DNA of 64,000 nucleotides from Sporodiniella umbellata (Eukaryota; Mucoromycota; Mucoromycetes; Mucorales; Rhizopodaceae): positions 62,001 through 126,000 of the forward strand of contig JAIXMR010000018.1 in assembly GCA_025677835.1 (NCBI GenBank), read 5' to 3'. The position numbers and the translations under genes were made by a program. Position 1 is the first letter of the stretch. The number at the start of each line of letters is the position of its first letter. Below are positions 23,234-36,033 of this stretch, one piece after another. Below the pieces are notes generated by a model that had not been told where the DNA came from, did not search any database, and saw nothing but the letters and a program-made list of their open reading frames with translations.

Positions 23234-24879
23234 GAGAAAAAACGACTAGAGTAGGAATAAAAATAACAATAAAAAACAACAAACTCTGAGTCACTCTATC
23301 GTGTTACGTTACATTTTTTTCTTTTTTCCACTACTTTATATGGGTGAACTGCGAAGCAACATAACGACTTATAGCAGTTGTTGGTTTAATTTTTTACTGC
23401 ACAGAACATCCAGACACAGTACTTTCATTCTTGATTTACCAACTTTTCGAAAAACACACTTACCTTTGTGCAAAACGTTGTAAAAGTTTTTAAAAACTAT
23501 TTGGAATACTTTTGAGTATAAATTGACCAGCTTTTAATCAAATCGTAGAGCTTCTTTATTCAAGATATGTTCTTGGAAAGCTATCAGATAAAAAAATAGA
23601 CCGATAAAAAAAGCGAGTAGATCTTTCAAAAAGCTGGTAAATTGAGAGTGGAAGCACTACGCCTGAATGCTGCGCCTAGTGAAAAAGCAAAGCAAAATAG
23701 AAAAAGATGTTAACTCTGTAAGTTTAAAAAGGAAAAGAAATACGATAGCGCAACACTACCTTGTTTATAACACTGACGCACAAGCAGTTTAATTTATAAA
23801 TAGTATTTATTGTGTCGATGATATAAAAAGCCAAGAATTTTATCAAAAAAAAAAAAAGGTTACTGAATAAGAAACATTTAACACAGTTTATGAGTATACA
23901 ATTAAGTTTGAAAACAAAACATTTCTGGCTTTTACTCGGCGATGCTCAACCAAAAGAGCATTATTTTTACGAGCCAAAGAAAGTAGAAATACTCCAAACT
24001 GTAGAAGAGAGCTTCATTCTATGAACGATGCTTATCGTGATAATTTCAAACCGTTAAACTTTAACATTAGCCTATGTTTTTTTTCTGATTGTATGTTGAC
24101 TTCAATTAGTGAGCATTTACTGGCAACCATATAAAACTTTGCCAAATTATGAGTTTGAAATTATAGGATATGCTATGAAGCCCCCTACCACAGATAATTT
24201 GGATACGAAAGTAAGACTACTTGAGTCGATAATTGACAACTCATTTTCTCGTTTTTTCGCTACACAAATTCATATGTCTTCTTTCTCGAGCTTTTCAAAG
24301 CCTTTTTTGAAATGAGATTTGAAAGGTGATAAAGGTTAAGGAACTAAATAATATCGACGAAGACACACAAGGTAAAAACTAGTAACATAAAACAGACATG
24401 CAGACTTTGCTTACAAAAATCCGTTGCTTTGGTAAAGAAACAATGATATAATTAAATTCTATAAAGTGCAATGTATGTCTGGTATCGATAGACTTTGTTG
24501 GTTTACCATCAAGGGATCATTAAGTTAAATAGTTGTTTGAAAAGAAACCTTTAACCAAAAAGCAGTATTAGAAATGCTTGCTGTTTCTAATAGAGTTTCC
24601 ATCTATGATTCAGAAATGCTATTGAAAGACCTGAAATTATTGGAAAGATTTGAATGCAAAATAAGACTAGTATAACGATTAAAATAAACAGTGTACTTTT
24701 TATTGAACAATCAAAACAAATATTGGTATTATGGTTTTCGAAAATTGATTGTTTAGTGAGCTGTGTGTGGACTGAATATAAACAATATAAATGAGGATTT
24801 TCTCAGATCCCAATATAAAAGGTTGCTTCGGATCAATGTTGTAATAGATCTCAACGCTACTCAAGTTCCTTATTTTTTT

Positions 24880-25560
24880 TTTTCTAAGCTGCGTGGTAAT
24901 CATGCTTCCAAAGAAGGGGAACCAACATACCTCCATCCAAAGCTATATTCGAAATTGAACATCTTCCCGTCCTTATATTGCAAACTCTTCGATAAAACTT
25001 CCCTGGTGGAGCTTACTTGAATCCTTTTTTGTTCCCTGTCTGTTGGACCCGGCTCTTAGATATGAGCAAGAGTTCTTGCTTTTCTAACTCGTGTTGAGTT
25101 AGACATGGGTGCTATACCTTTTTCCAAAGCTCTGTTTGTCTTATCGTCCGCATCCATACCATATTTAAGACCTCGCTCTCTCTGTCTCGACGTCTAGTGG
25201 GCTTTCAACGCAACTGTCGTCTGTGCTGCTTACACAGGCCATTACCTCCCTTTTCTTTTCAAGATTCCCTAGGACAGTTTTTGGACACACCTCTTAACAC
25301 ATCCTTTGTGTAATCTTTGGTACAGAATGTTCCACAAAAAGACACCATGTAAGACTCTTCTATACTCTTTCAACCTTTCGGCTTTGTTTGATGGCTCGTG
25401 CACTCTAAGCCGAAACCCTGAAACGATCTTCTGTCTTTTATTCACCTGCCCTGCGAAACAGAGAGTGTGGGTGCAAACTTGGTCACACTAGTTTTCCTCG
25501 CTTTTTGACACTTAACCGCCCTCTAAACCGTAGAAGCTAAACCTCTTTCCATCCTTCCGC
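24880..25560 (+). mobile_element. Probable decayed non-LTR retrotransposon (LINE) 3' fragment
   Basis: The frame 25306-25491 reads LWYRMFHKKTPCKTLL, then NPETIFCLLFTCPAKQRVWV. This resembles the C-terminal end of fungal LINE reverse-transcriptase polyproteins, which have a VWYR...H.K stretch followed by a C..C/ETxxHxLFxCP..xxVW motif. Flanking frames on the same strand carry further stops, so the element is dead and incomplete. GC content is higher here than in the surrounding DNA. No terminal repeat, target-site duplication or poly-A tail could be fixed, so the limits are rough. The identification is by motif memory only. Confidence 0.42.
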
Positions 25561-26730
25561 TCTGCTCTACCCAAAACGGCTCTAGTTACTATACTGCTCG
25601 CGGGCTCACTGACGTCTGATTTTTGATGGTGTAAAGCTGTAGAGTTGAATGTGAAAAGTAAAATAAAAAAAGACCAAAGCTGTTTGTAAATATAAGTAAA
25701 AAAAATAAAAAGAGTATAAAAGCAGGTTCGTTGATAAATGACCACCAGATCTTGTAGAATATACTAAGCTGTTTAAAAGTAAAAGAAAACTGAATAAAGT
25801 GAAATAAAATATATTACAATGAATGTTCAGTGTTAACTTCAGGGGATTAACAAGATTTGAAACAAAACAAACAAATAAAAAGGATTCGAAAAGGATTTAT
25901 TTAATGTCAAGAAAAGCATGGTGTTGCAAGATAACTGTATTTCGAATTCAATGTTTTTGGCTTTTTATACTTTTTCATGTTTTTATTTTTTGTTCGGCTG
26001 TTTCTGGAAATTGTATTCAACGCCAGCCAACTTTTGTTTGGAATCGTTACCCTTTTCTAGATTAATTGTCTAATTCCAGTTGTTGTTGGAAAGTGTTATA
26101 TCCAAAATTGAACGTCTCTTCCAAAGCTGGCAGAGGAACATTCTTGGATGCCGTAACAATGGCACACTGTTAGTCCCGAAGGTTGTAACTCAAGAACCTC
26201 AGAGACTTATCCTGAGCCACTCTAAGGAAGAGAATCCCCAGTTCCGATCACACACATCAATTTTGACTAATTTTTGGCGTCAGAACCGTAACTTTGCTTT
26301 TCATTGTTCTCAAAGCGCCACTTAACTCTCCCCTTCTATACACATGTATATTGCGAAAAAATAATAGACATATATATGTATGCATACAATAACCCGAAAA
26401 CTAATATCAGTCGCTGTGACAAAATAATAATCTAGGGCTTTACAAAAAAAAAAAGTGACAAAATTTACTGTAAAACAAAAAACACAGCCATTAACAGCCA
26501 CAAAAAAAGTGTAACCATCGGCTTTTTATTCAGGAAACTAGAGGTAGGCTGAAAGAGTAATAGAGTTTGCCTTTGTTTACGGTGGTACTAGGCATTCAAA
26601 AATGTCAATTTCTTTTTTTATAGCTTGGGCTGAGTATACACCAACAGTCATCAGCGTCATGTGTATGCAGAACAGCCTCTACTTTTTATTTTTAGATACA
26701 AATCTATCATTTATATACCTACGTATTGTG

Positions 26731-26740
26731 TATATAAAAG
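26731..26740 (+). promoter_or_regulatory. TATA box of the GT49 gene
   Basis: TATATAAAAG lies 91 nt before the ATG and is followed by a strongly pyrimidine-rich leader (T/C runs to about 26815) and an A-rich start context. The position is typical for a TATA-driven fungal promoter; transcription start is not known. Confidence 0.55.
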
Positions 26741-26830
26741 CCCTTGTTTTCTGTTTTATTTTTGGCTTTCTTTTTTATATTTTTTTTTTTTTAGATTCTC
26801 TATTGTCTTTCTTTTCTCGACACCAAAAAA

Positions 26831-28139
26831 ATGAACACTGATTTTGCAAGCCGTAAACATCCCAAGTGGCTTGCGCTCATTGCCCTTTTGTCAGCATTAG
26901 CTTTGCTATACAGATATATAACCCCGTCTACTCAGTATTCTTACTACAGAAAAGCTGTACTATACACACAAGACTTTTTCGAAGCTGAAGCGACCAATAC
27001 GAGTATCTCCATGAACTGGACAGATGTTCGTGGTAAGGATCAACAATTAAAAATCACAATCTATCTGTCTTCTTACTTATAAACGTATAGGAACGACGCA
27101 CGAAATGCCTTTAGAGGCTATTTTATCCAAAGCATTTGCCTATTCAGGGCAGACCAATATGCAGCCTTACTACTACAAAGCAGAAATGCAAATGCAACCC
27201 AAAGATATCACACTTGTTACACTAGTTACTCGAAATAGAATACCTAATTTAGCAAGACTTGCTAAACAATACAAAGGCCCTATCTCCACTACACTACACT
27301 TGACAGATGACGAGGAGGGTGACTACACACTAGAAATTCTTGAAAACACAATGGAAAGAAACCCCGATATGCGTCGATATGTGGACGTTCATATTGTACG
27401 GGATTCTTCTGATCGCGAGCTCAACTTGTGGAGAAATATAGCCAAGCTATTTGCCCGCACAGACTATATCATGATGCTTGATATTGATTTTTACCCTTGC
27501 ACACCTCTTCGTGAGAACGTCCTCAACAATCCTCAGGCCATGGCACTTCTTGAATCTGGGTCCGCTGCACTCGTCATTCCTGCCTTTGAATTCTCGAAAC
27601 AATCCGATGGATTGGATTACCGGACTTTCCCCAAGACTAAAACAGAGCTTGTCAATGCTTTTAAAGACAACAAGATCGAGATGTTTCATTCTTTCTGGCT
27701 ACCTGGCCATGCCCCTACTGATTACGAGCGCTGGACTTCTTTTGAAGAAGATATCTACCCTGTTACCTCTTACCAACACTCATATGAGCCCTACGTCATT
27801 TTCAAAAATCAGGGCTCACCTTGGTGTGACGAGCGATTCTCGGGCTACGGAAGCAACAAAGCTGCTTGTCTTTATGAGCTCTACATTTCTGGTTACAGTT
27901 ATCATGTCTTACCCAATGAATTCATTATTCACCAGACACATGCCTACCCTGACGAAGCCAGAAACATTGAAAGGTATTACAACAGAAGACTTTACACTCA
28001 ATTTAGAGAAGAGCTCTGTATTCGACTAGCGCGTCGCTTCATCGCTCAAAAAAAATGGGACCATCCTTTGTCTGAAAATTTGCGTGCAGAGTGTGCTTCT
28101 ATCAAACCTTACCAAAGAGCCATCTCAAAGTTCGTGTAG
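26831..28139 (+). CDS. GT49 (LARGE-like) glycosyltransferase, type II membrane protein
   Basis: Exons 26831-27032 and 27091-28139 give 416 aa. Residues about 11-29 (PKWLALIALLSALALLYRYI) form a single signal-anchor, so the catalytic part should face the Golgi lumen. The GT49 domain is complete: TLVTLVTRNRIPNLARLAKQ, GPISTTLHLTDD, the metal-binding DxD motif in MLDIDFYPC, ALVIPAFEF, FPKTKTELV, WLPGHAPTDYERW, YEPYVIF, F.GYGSNKA and FIIHQTHA. These match the glucuronyltransferase half of animal LARGE, which uses UDP-glucuronate. The acceptor and linkage in this fungus are unknown. It may modify mannoprotein or wall glycans. A good TATA box lies upstream. Confidence 0.9.
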
Positions 28140-29749
28140 AAAAACAATAACCCTCAAACGCCTTTTCCTTTTTCCCTTTACTGTACATAGCACATACTTT
28201 TTTTATGCTTCTAGCATATCAGACATCTTATTTTAAGTTAGACAAATAATAAATAATAAACATACAATCAACATATATACACATATATACATTTTCTTTA
28301 CACTCTTTAAAAGTAAAAAATCAGTTTTAAACCTTTTAAGTATCTTCTTGAGTGTCAGAGGACTATTAATGGTTGACCCTGGTTAAACAGGGCTTCTTTG
28401 TAAAGAGTCCTTATCTATGGGTTAGAGAAATAGTAGTAGGGTGTTATTCAAGCACACTAAGACCACTCTTGAGCTCAACGTGAGCTTCTAATAATGCCGT
28501 AATCTGTTGCACACAATGCCTGAAACCATCATAGTATCATACTTGAGCGATACTACTCTTCCAAACCATGTCCTTGGCTCCTTCTCTTTTTTTTTTTTTT
28601 GTATCATACATAAATATCTAAACGTCCAAAATAAAAGGAGAAAAAAGGTTTTAAAAGCTATCTTAGTTTTGATAAGGGATAGTGTCTGTACGGTCCGAGG
28701 CCATAAATACATTGTTGAGAAACTACTCGCCATAAAACCAAACATCAGATATATAGTGTTAAGAGAAACATTGTCATTAGCTTTACAGTTACACCGACCT
28801 TGATCACTTGTTTTATGAAAAAGCGTAATAGTGTTTCTTCTGTACAATGACGAGAAAAAGAATGCATCAATTGAAAGTTTTTATTTGCTTGTCTGTGTAC
28901 TTGAATACTGCCTATTTTTTTTTTTTATCACTTGAAACAAACAGGGGAAATATAAACAACCAAGCTGTATACAAACAAAAGCTGGCAAACTGTCTTGACT
29001 AAAAATTAAACTATTCCCAAAAGCAGGTCAATTGAGGCACTAGCTGATGCCATTTATTGATTACATATAATGTAGTCATGGTATGATTCAAAACAATATC
29101 CTAATACCCGAAAAAAAAAAGACTGAAAACCCCGTTAGTGTCTACTGCTTAAAGTAGAAGCATTTGAGTAGAGTAAGTACCAAGACAGGCTTTTGATTTT
29201 GTATGTTGTGTTTTAGAACATTAAAAGCCTAATGTGTATGGTTGAAGATTAGTTTTCCATAAAGGGTTTTTACCCCGATCAACACTGGTGCTTCATGGCC
29301 TTATTTTTTTTTATAAGCCTTTGCTTATTTGCTTCGTGTATAAGAGACCTTGTTACAAACTGTACAAAACTAAATACAATCTTTTTTTTTTTTTTTTGAA
29401 TAATGACGTTATTTGTCACCTTGAAGACCAAAACAAAATACAGAGCACAAGAAAAACTAAAACCCCCAATTACGTAACATCGCCACTTTCCAACCATTAC
29501 TGTTATTAATAGAATTATCTGCTACTATTTAAACGAATAATAAATACAGCCCAAACAGCATTTTACCATATATGTAGAAGAGAAAGAAGAGTAGTAGAAG
29601 GTACTTTAGTTTCAGGTTTGTTTTTGTTTTTTGTTTTTTTAAAAAAATCTTTAATAGTTTCAACGCTTTCTTTTTTTTTTTTTTGATGTCTTTTTGTTTT
29701 TAAGAAAAATGGTGCATGTAAGTGAATAAGTAAGTGAGAAGAAAATGGA
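28140..29749. other. Convergent intergenic region, GT49 / XPO1
   Basis: About 1.6 kb lies between two convergent genes. It begins with AATAAATAATAAAC-type polyadenylation-like sequence at about 28246-28260. A short hairpin (CCCTG...CAGGG) lies at about 28378-28393. Long T runs occur at 28588-28600 and 29382-29397. Small frames at 28488-28847 and 29279-29509 show no family features. No gene is supported. Confidence 0.5.
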
Positions 29750-32700
29750 TTAGAGATTTTCATCTTCTTCCATCACTGGCAGCTCTGAAGGCTTCACCAT
29801 ACCCGGGATACTTAAAGCTTTTGCTATTTCGGCTTTTCTTTGATTTTCTATTTCGCGTTCCTTTTCTTCTAAATAAAGCTCTGCGTTTTCTCCAGCGAAC
29901 TCCTTCAATTGGATAAGGAAATCGCGCACTTCCAATTTAAATTTAGAAGGGTTTCCATTATATTCAAACATAGCATGAACAAACACCTTGATTTGTGTAC
30001 TATATATTTGGAGTGAGCCATCTGAATTGATTATATAGAGCTTTTGGTTTTACCTTTGGAGGTGTGGAAAAGCATTTTGGAGTAGTGTCGATACGTGCTC
30101 ACGTAAAAAGTCTGCATTAGTCATACTGGGGTTGGGGTACTGTGATGAATCAAAAAGAGGCGCAGAGATCATGTTATTTGAAACCAAGTGGAATAGACGA
30201 GCCAGCACTTCAGTTTGTCCTTTGAAACCTAGACACAGAACCCAATCAGTTTTTGTTGTTGTTGTTTTTTACAAGTTTTTACCACTCTTGTGATCGCAAT
30301 CAGTGAGCACAAAGAAGATGTCTTGTAGTAAAGAAAGATAATAAGACTGATAAAAGGCTCCTGCAATAGCCGGGTCTGTACGACTGATATTATCAATTAA
30401 TTCCCCACAAATCTCTAAGCCAAGGTCGGCGATATCGCGCATCGTGTGTTTGAATCCCCACACAATACTATCAATAAGGAGCTTGAATTGAGCAGGCGCC
30501 AGCTCCAGCAAAGCAGGGAAGCAGTATTTGTTGATGGATTTTAACATGGAATAGAATCCTGCTCGATGCTCAGGGTATTCGGTAAAGTCTTTAGTAATCA
30601 TGTTTAAGGTAGGTTCGAATGTAGCTTCAAAGATAGTGACTACACGGGGAGTCATCAGGATTTGTAAGGTGTCAATAATAGTGGAAATCACGTTTAATAC
30701 TTCGGCATCACGCGCTGCGTCTATGTTGGAATTGTAATCAGAAAGAACAGACTCCAAGAAAGGGTCCACCATATTTTCGTTTACAGTATTAGGGTCCAAT
30801 GTATTCTTTACATAGATATCAATCAACTTCAAAATTTCTTTCTTGATTGTTCTCCATCCACGCACTTTGGGCGTCTTTGTTGCGATAAGCCCCTCTTTGG
30901 CCACTGTTTGTGAAACCAGTTCGCCAATAATCCTATAGAGTGCCAACAAGTCCATATATATAGTGCTGAGTTGAAGGATAAAAGCAGAGCCAACAGATGA
31001 GCAAGCTGATACGTTCGTTTTCAAGACATTTGCTAAAATTTTAATTTCGCTTGCACTGTTCAAACACTCTGGGTTTTGTTTGGCTTGAGCGATAAGATTG
31101 TTCCACTACAATTCTATAAGTAGGTGTAATTGTTTTTATATCGCTCCCAAAACAAAAAAAAAAAAAAAACCTACAGCAGAGTTTGGCAGTGACATAAATT
31201 TGGCAATCAATCGTTGCCGAGAAGCTGTGTCTATAGCGGCAGAAATCATATAACCAATAGCCTCATAGAAAGTGTGGATTTGTTGAGGATGTAAATCTGA
31301 AGTGATTCTGCTGATATTGTCTAATATTTCATCCACAAAAGTAGTGTTTTCTCCTGATTGAAGTGTTACAAAGTGTTTTTTGCACTGCTGAGAGATTTTG
31401 ATAAATGTATCACAGGCCATGTCTTGTACACCTTCATGAGATTCATGCATGAATTCAAACAGCTTGTTGACAACTGTCTTCAAGAACTTCCAATGCGATT
31501 TTAAAAAGCGGGGATATTGCCCTACACAATACATAATGTTGGAGGCAACAACAGCCTTATTGTCCTTTCCACGTTTCATTTCACAAAGACTCAATAACTC
31601 TTTAATAACAGTGACTAGGAACTTTTTTTCTGTTTCTATGTCCATTGCACCAGATATAGAACCGATGGCCCAACACAACTTGTTCAGGTTGTTCCAAGAC
31701 CATTCAGAGCCGTCCATCTTTTTTTTTTTTTTGTTATACGAAATCAGTATTAAATAAAATAAAAATATGAGATAACAACTACCTGTCTGCTTAATTTTTG
31801 AGTCATGATACTGTCGGTATCTTCTACACTCAAATGGGTCAAGTAAACCAATACTTGCTTCATGCTTTTGTATAATACAATTGTGTCGCTTTCTTTCACA
31901 AACTCTCTGACGATCTCTCCCTCATCGTTTTCTACAATCAGTACTTCTTCTGGCTTGACCATACGCTCAATCATGACAACTCTCAATTGGGTCAAAACAT
32001 GTACATATACGTTGTGTCGGGTTTGATTTTGCCTAGAAGCTTCTTCAAAGAGCCCTTCAACTAAACGCATCCAGTATTCTAAGCAGATCTTGAACACCTC
32101 ACGATCCTCCACTTGAGATATCTTTATCAAGTAAAAATGGGCGTTCAACAAGGTCTGCACTGCATCTGGGAAACCTTCAATGACAGATAAATGGGCTGAT
32201 AAAAAGCTTGTAAGGAAAAGCGCCAAGTTTTGAACAAATTCTTGATCGTTGTCTGTACTGTTCTCGTAAATGTCAGCAATATCCGTATCAGGTGGAACCA
32301 TGGCGTTGGTGGTTGTCATAATGTCAACAAACATTGAATGTACTACTTCATAGTAGTTTGGATTGACTTGAATAGCACATATTTCAGTAAAACATTTGAG
32401 TGTGATATTTCTAAACTGGGGAACTTCAAAAAACTAAACAAAAACCCAGTCCAATCAGTCTTTCTTCTTTATCTTTCAGGCATCTCTTTTACTCACTTTG
32501 CTTTGCAATGTTTTGATCAGATCGGTCTCAAAAATATAAGCAGCAGGTACCCAATGAACAAATCTCAATAGAGTCTCTAAAGTAGCTTTGATCAAGCTTG
32601 GTTTGTCGGCCTTTCCCAGAACTTCTCTACATAAACTATAAATCTGAGAGAACTCTTCAGTCATCTGTTGCTTCAAGGTAGCAGCCTTAGATTGTGTCAT

Positions 32701-33603
32701 TTGCTCGGCTGAAAAATCAAAAATTTCTTCACTAAAGAAAAAAGGGCTTTAGTTTATGCATATTTGATTTCATTAAGGACAGAAAAAAAAAACCTTAATA
32801 GCTTTAAAATGGCCATGTTATTTTCACAGAGAGAAATGTTTGTTTGGCTGGAAGAAACGATTTCAGGAATAAACGTAGGCCAGTTCCGGGGCCATTCTTG
32901 TTTCAAGATCTAGTACAATCTCCACTTTAGTTCTCTTACTGTCTTTTTTTTTTTTTTTTTTTTTTTTTTAGGCTTCTATTCTAAATTACCTGAACAAGAG
33001 CCATATTCAACTTGTTGATATAAGTACGTTGCTTTATAAGGTTATTTTCGTCAGAGGACTGTTGAACGATAATATTGACAACAAAGTATCGAATGGCTAT
33101 AGGTAACAACATTATTAATTTTTATGTGTGATGTCTTTAAGCATACCATTTCTGCTATCAGCCGGAAGTGTGTTCCATCGCGTTTGAATGAATTTTTCAA
33201 GAACTTGCAAAGCAATGAACTGGCAAAAAACAAAAAGAGAAAAAAAGAAAGGTTTATGCCCGAATCTTAAAGATAGCACTCTATTTTTTTTTTATTTCTC
33301 TTACCTTGGTTTGAGGTACATTCGATTTTTGTAAGATGCCATCCACTTTAGTCCAGGCTTCTTCGTGATCTTGGAATTGAGTTAATATTTGCTGTGCTGC
33401 TTGTTGCTATTATGGAGTGAGCGAAAGGAAAAGAAAAAAAAAAGAAAAAGGGCAAAAAAGAAGAGATGAGATCATCCTTTAAAAAGACACAAACTACTGC
33501 TGATGCCTACCTCCTGACCAACACCTCCAAAGAATGTCAAGACAACCTGATCTAACAAAGTGACGTCAAGCTCTTTACTAAAGTCTAATATAGAGTCGGC
33601 CAT
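29750..33603 (-). CDS. XPO1: Exportin-1 (CRM1/Xpo1)
   Basis: Eleven minus-strand exons (33603-33511, 33406-33305, 33219-33147, 33096-32990, 32909-32794, 32731-32497, 32433-31783, 31717-31175, 31105-30283, 30228-30054, 29999-29750) give 1055 aa. It is the Ran-dependent HEAT-repeat receptor for leucine-rich nuclear export signals. Clear family blocks are [79 protein letters not shown], the NES-groove region [16 protein letters not shown] and [17 protein letters not shown], and [14 protein letters not shown] Cys sits at the position equal to human Cys528 ([12 protein letters not shown], about residue 504). The C-terminal tail is acidic. Length is close to the human (1071) and budding-yeast (1084) proteins. 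Exon joints all keep phase. Confidence 0.95.
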
Positions 33604-33869
33604 TCTGTTGTTTTATTCTTATTGTTATTTTTTCTAGTAAGCAGCGAAAGAAACGGAAAAGAGAATGAAAGAAAAATTTATATATTTGCATTATTATACA
33701 GCGCCATTTGAATTTCTTTAAAGGCAAAATAAAAAGGTCGAATAGAGCCATATGATTTCTTTGTGAGCAATAAAAGAGACACAAACAACAAAAAACAGTG
33801 ACTTTTTTTTTTTGTATTATTAAAAGTTTTAATTGATTTTAAAGGTTGATACAAGTACGGTTTAGGTCG

Positions 33870-33907
<38 letters not shown>
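33870..33907. repeat. T26-A12 tract upstream of XPO1
   Basis: An uninterrupted run of 26 T directly abuts 12 A between XPO1 and the lipase gene, about 270 nt upstream of the XPO1 ATG. Such poly(dA:dT) tracts are known to exclude nucleosomes in fungi. Exact length may vary or suffer from sequencing error. Confidence 0.8.
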
Positions 33908-33908
<1 letters not shown>

Positions 33909-33965
33909 GGGGCCAAAATAACGCGTTCTATAAAACCAACAATGAAAAAAATTCAGGAACCGAAA

Positions 33966-36001
33966 TTAACTATACGTTTTATTCAACCTTTCTTCCTTTT
34001 TTCTTAACCACACGTCTTTAGTGGCTTTACGTATTTTTTCAATGTTGTTTTTTACATTCATGACAGAAAGACCGTGTAATTTGTTTGCTTGCTCTTTGGT
34101 ATAAACGAAATTCCAGGTACTACAAAACTCTGCTGTTTGAGGATCGAATTCTGGGTCATAGTTTTCGTTGACGATCAATGGTAGATAGATGAGAGTGATT
34201 GGGTTTGTGTTTTCAGGGTAAGTTGTTTTTATACTGTCTTTGTCTTCAGGCGTTGTTTCGGTTGATTCAGAAGAAAAGACGGTACATGTGTGGAGGCCAT
34301 ACTTTGGCATGCTTTCTTTATCCAGATTCATTTCTGTGGGGTCGGTGTCTTTCTTCTTGGGCCAGCCTGCTCCTAAAGGCCACCCTTTGATTCCTCGACG
34401 CTTGACATAACCTTCAGCACGGTCGAAATGAGGAGCATCTTGGATATCTGCACTCGAATCTACTGAGATGATAATGTCCACGTCTCTTCCCTTTCTTAAA
34501 AGCGGGTAGAAAGGTATGTTATTGTCCATACCTGCGTCCATAAGTTCAATTTGTTGCGAAGAAACCAAACTTTCGGACCTTAATATTTCCTCATGATCAT
34601 CATCTTTCGTTTGTACCTGGGTAGGCATTTGATAAAACGGGTTAGGGAATGAAGCGGGCGATATGGGATGAATCGTAGAGACAGAAGATTTATAGTTGGC
34701 AATCATCTGGTCGGCCTTGAGCACTGCAGCATCGGGTAACAAAAGCCTTATTTCTTGATAGAAATGGGCTAAACTTGCAACAAAGGCTGAGCCAAACATA
34801 CCCATCAACACACCTATACTTTGCTCTGGCAATTTCTCAGTGTTTTCTCCTTTTTCAAATTTTCTTCCAAATGACCATATGGGAATCCATGCTGATTAAC
34901 AAAATAAAAGAGTTATTGATTCCCTTCCCCTTCTAAACCTTAGGTTTTTTTTTTTTTTTTTCATTGTTATTACCATTAATTTCCTCGCTTCCCATTTCAT
35001 AAGGAGTGAATTCATACCATTGGTATAGGTCCTTAGGTGCCTCGTCCCTTACTTTCTCTATTTTTTCAGCCTTCTCTTTCTGTTCTTCAGTTTCTTCTTC
35101 TTTCTGCTCTTCAGTTTCTTCTTCTTTCTGCTCTTTAGTTTTTTCTTCTTTCTCTATCTGTTCTGCTTTTCCACTGTCTTCATGAGAATTTTTGGTTTCT
35201 TCCTTCCCTACTTTAGCCTCTTTTTTTTCTTTACTATAGTCTTTCTCATCGTTGTCTAAGGCCTCTGTTGTTTCTTTGTTTTCATCATTGCACTTTTCTT
35301 TCTTTCTCGGCTCTTCTTGATCTTCCTGCTCATCTGGATCTTCTTGATTGGCTTCTTTAGAGGACAAAGTATCAGTCTTGGTGATACCCGGTCGATTGAT
35401 TTCATGACGCACAGCACAGTAGATGGGCATGGGCAGAGTGCCGTCTTCAAAGTACTTTTTCTGTTTGGAGAGTTTGATTTCGCTCTTATGGAGCACCTCA
35501 GGCCTTGACTCCTCTTTGCCTTCCTGAATGGTACCGGAAGCGCTGAGCTCTGTATTTTCGGCTATACTAATAGACTCGCTATATTCTTCCTCCTCTACCG
35601 CTTCTTTCTTGATGTCGACCAGTACCTTTTTGGTCAGTAAAGTGCCACCCAGGAGCATACCAAAGATGTCCACAAGACTGATCGACCCATTTTGTTGATA
35701 ATAGCGTTGGACAACACCATGCAGAAGGATCTTTGCATTGTGACGTGAGGCGTTGAGAACAGCCAAAAAATTGGACAGGTTCGCAATATGAGTATGAATT
35801 CTGCTCGTGAGGTGATCCTTCAGGGTACTGACAGAAGCATCCGCCAGCGGACTGTAGAATTGGGACATGGCCCATGTGGATCCTGAGACACCGGCCATAT
35901 AAGAAACACAGTCTAGAAGACCTGTGTCGCTGAAACCTTCTAGGTAACCTGAACAAGCAATCATAGCGCGATAGCCACCTCCGCTGTCAATAAGCGTATT
36001 A

Positions 36002-36033
<32 letters not shown>

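Larger units (their letters stand above)
23234..26830. other. Gene-free AT-rich stretch with a decayed transposon remnant
   Basis: Apart from the LINE-like remnant listed separately and the GT49 promoter at its right end, I see no supported gene. Short frames at 24109-24315 and 25823-26065 have no family signal. The part at 26080-26325 has balanced composition and one 81-codon frame (KIERLFQSWQRN...) that could be a second fragment of the same decayed element, but I cannot prove it. Confidence 0.5.

Noticed and set aside
28488..28847. 119-codon minus-strand and 98-codon plus-strand frames after the GT49 gene
   Set aside because: They overlap on opposite strands, contain homopolymer-derived Lys or Phe runs and show no family signal.
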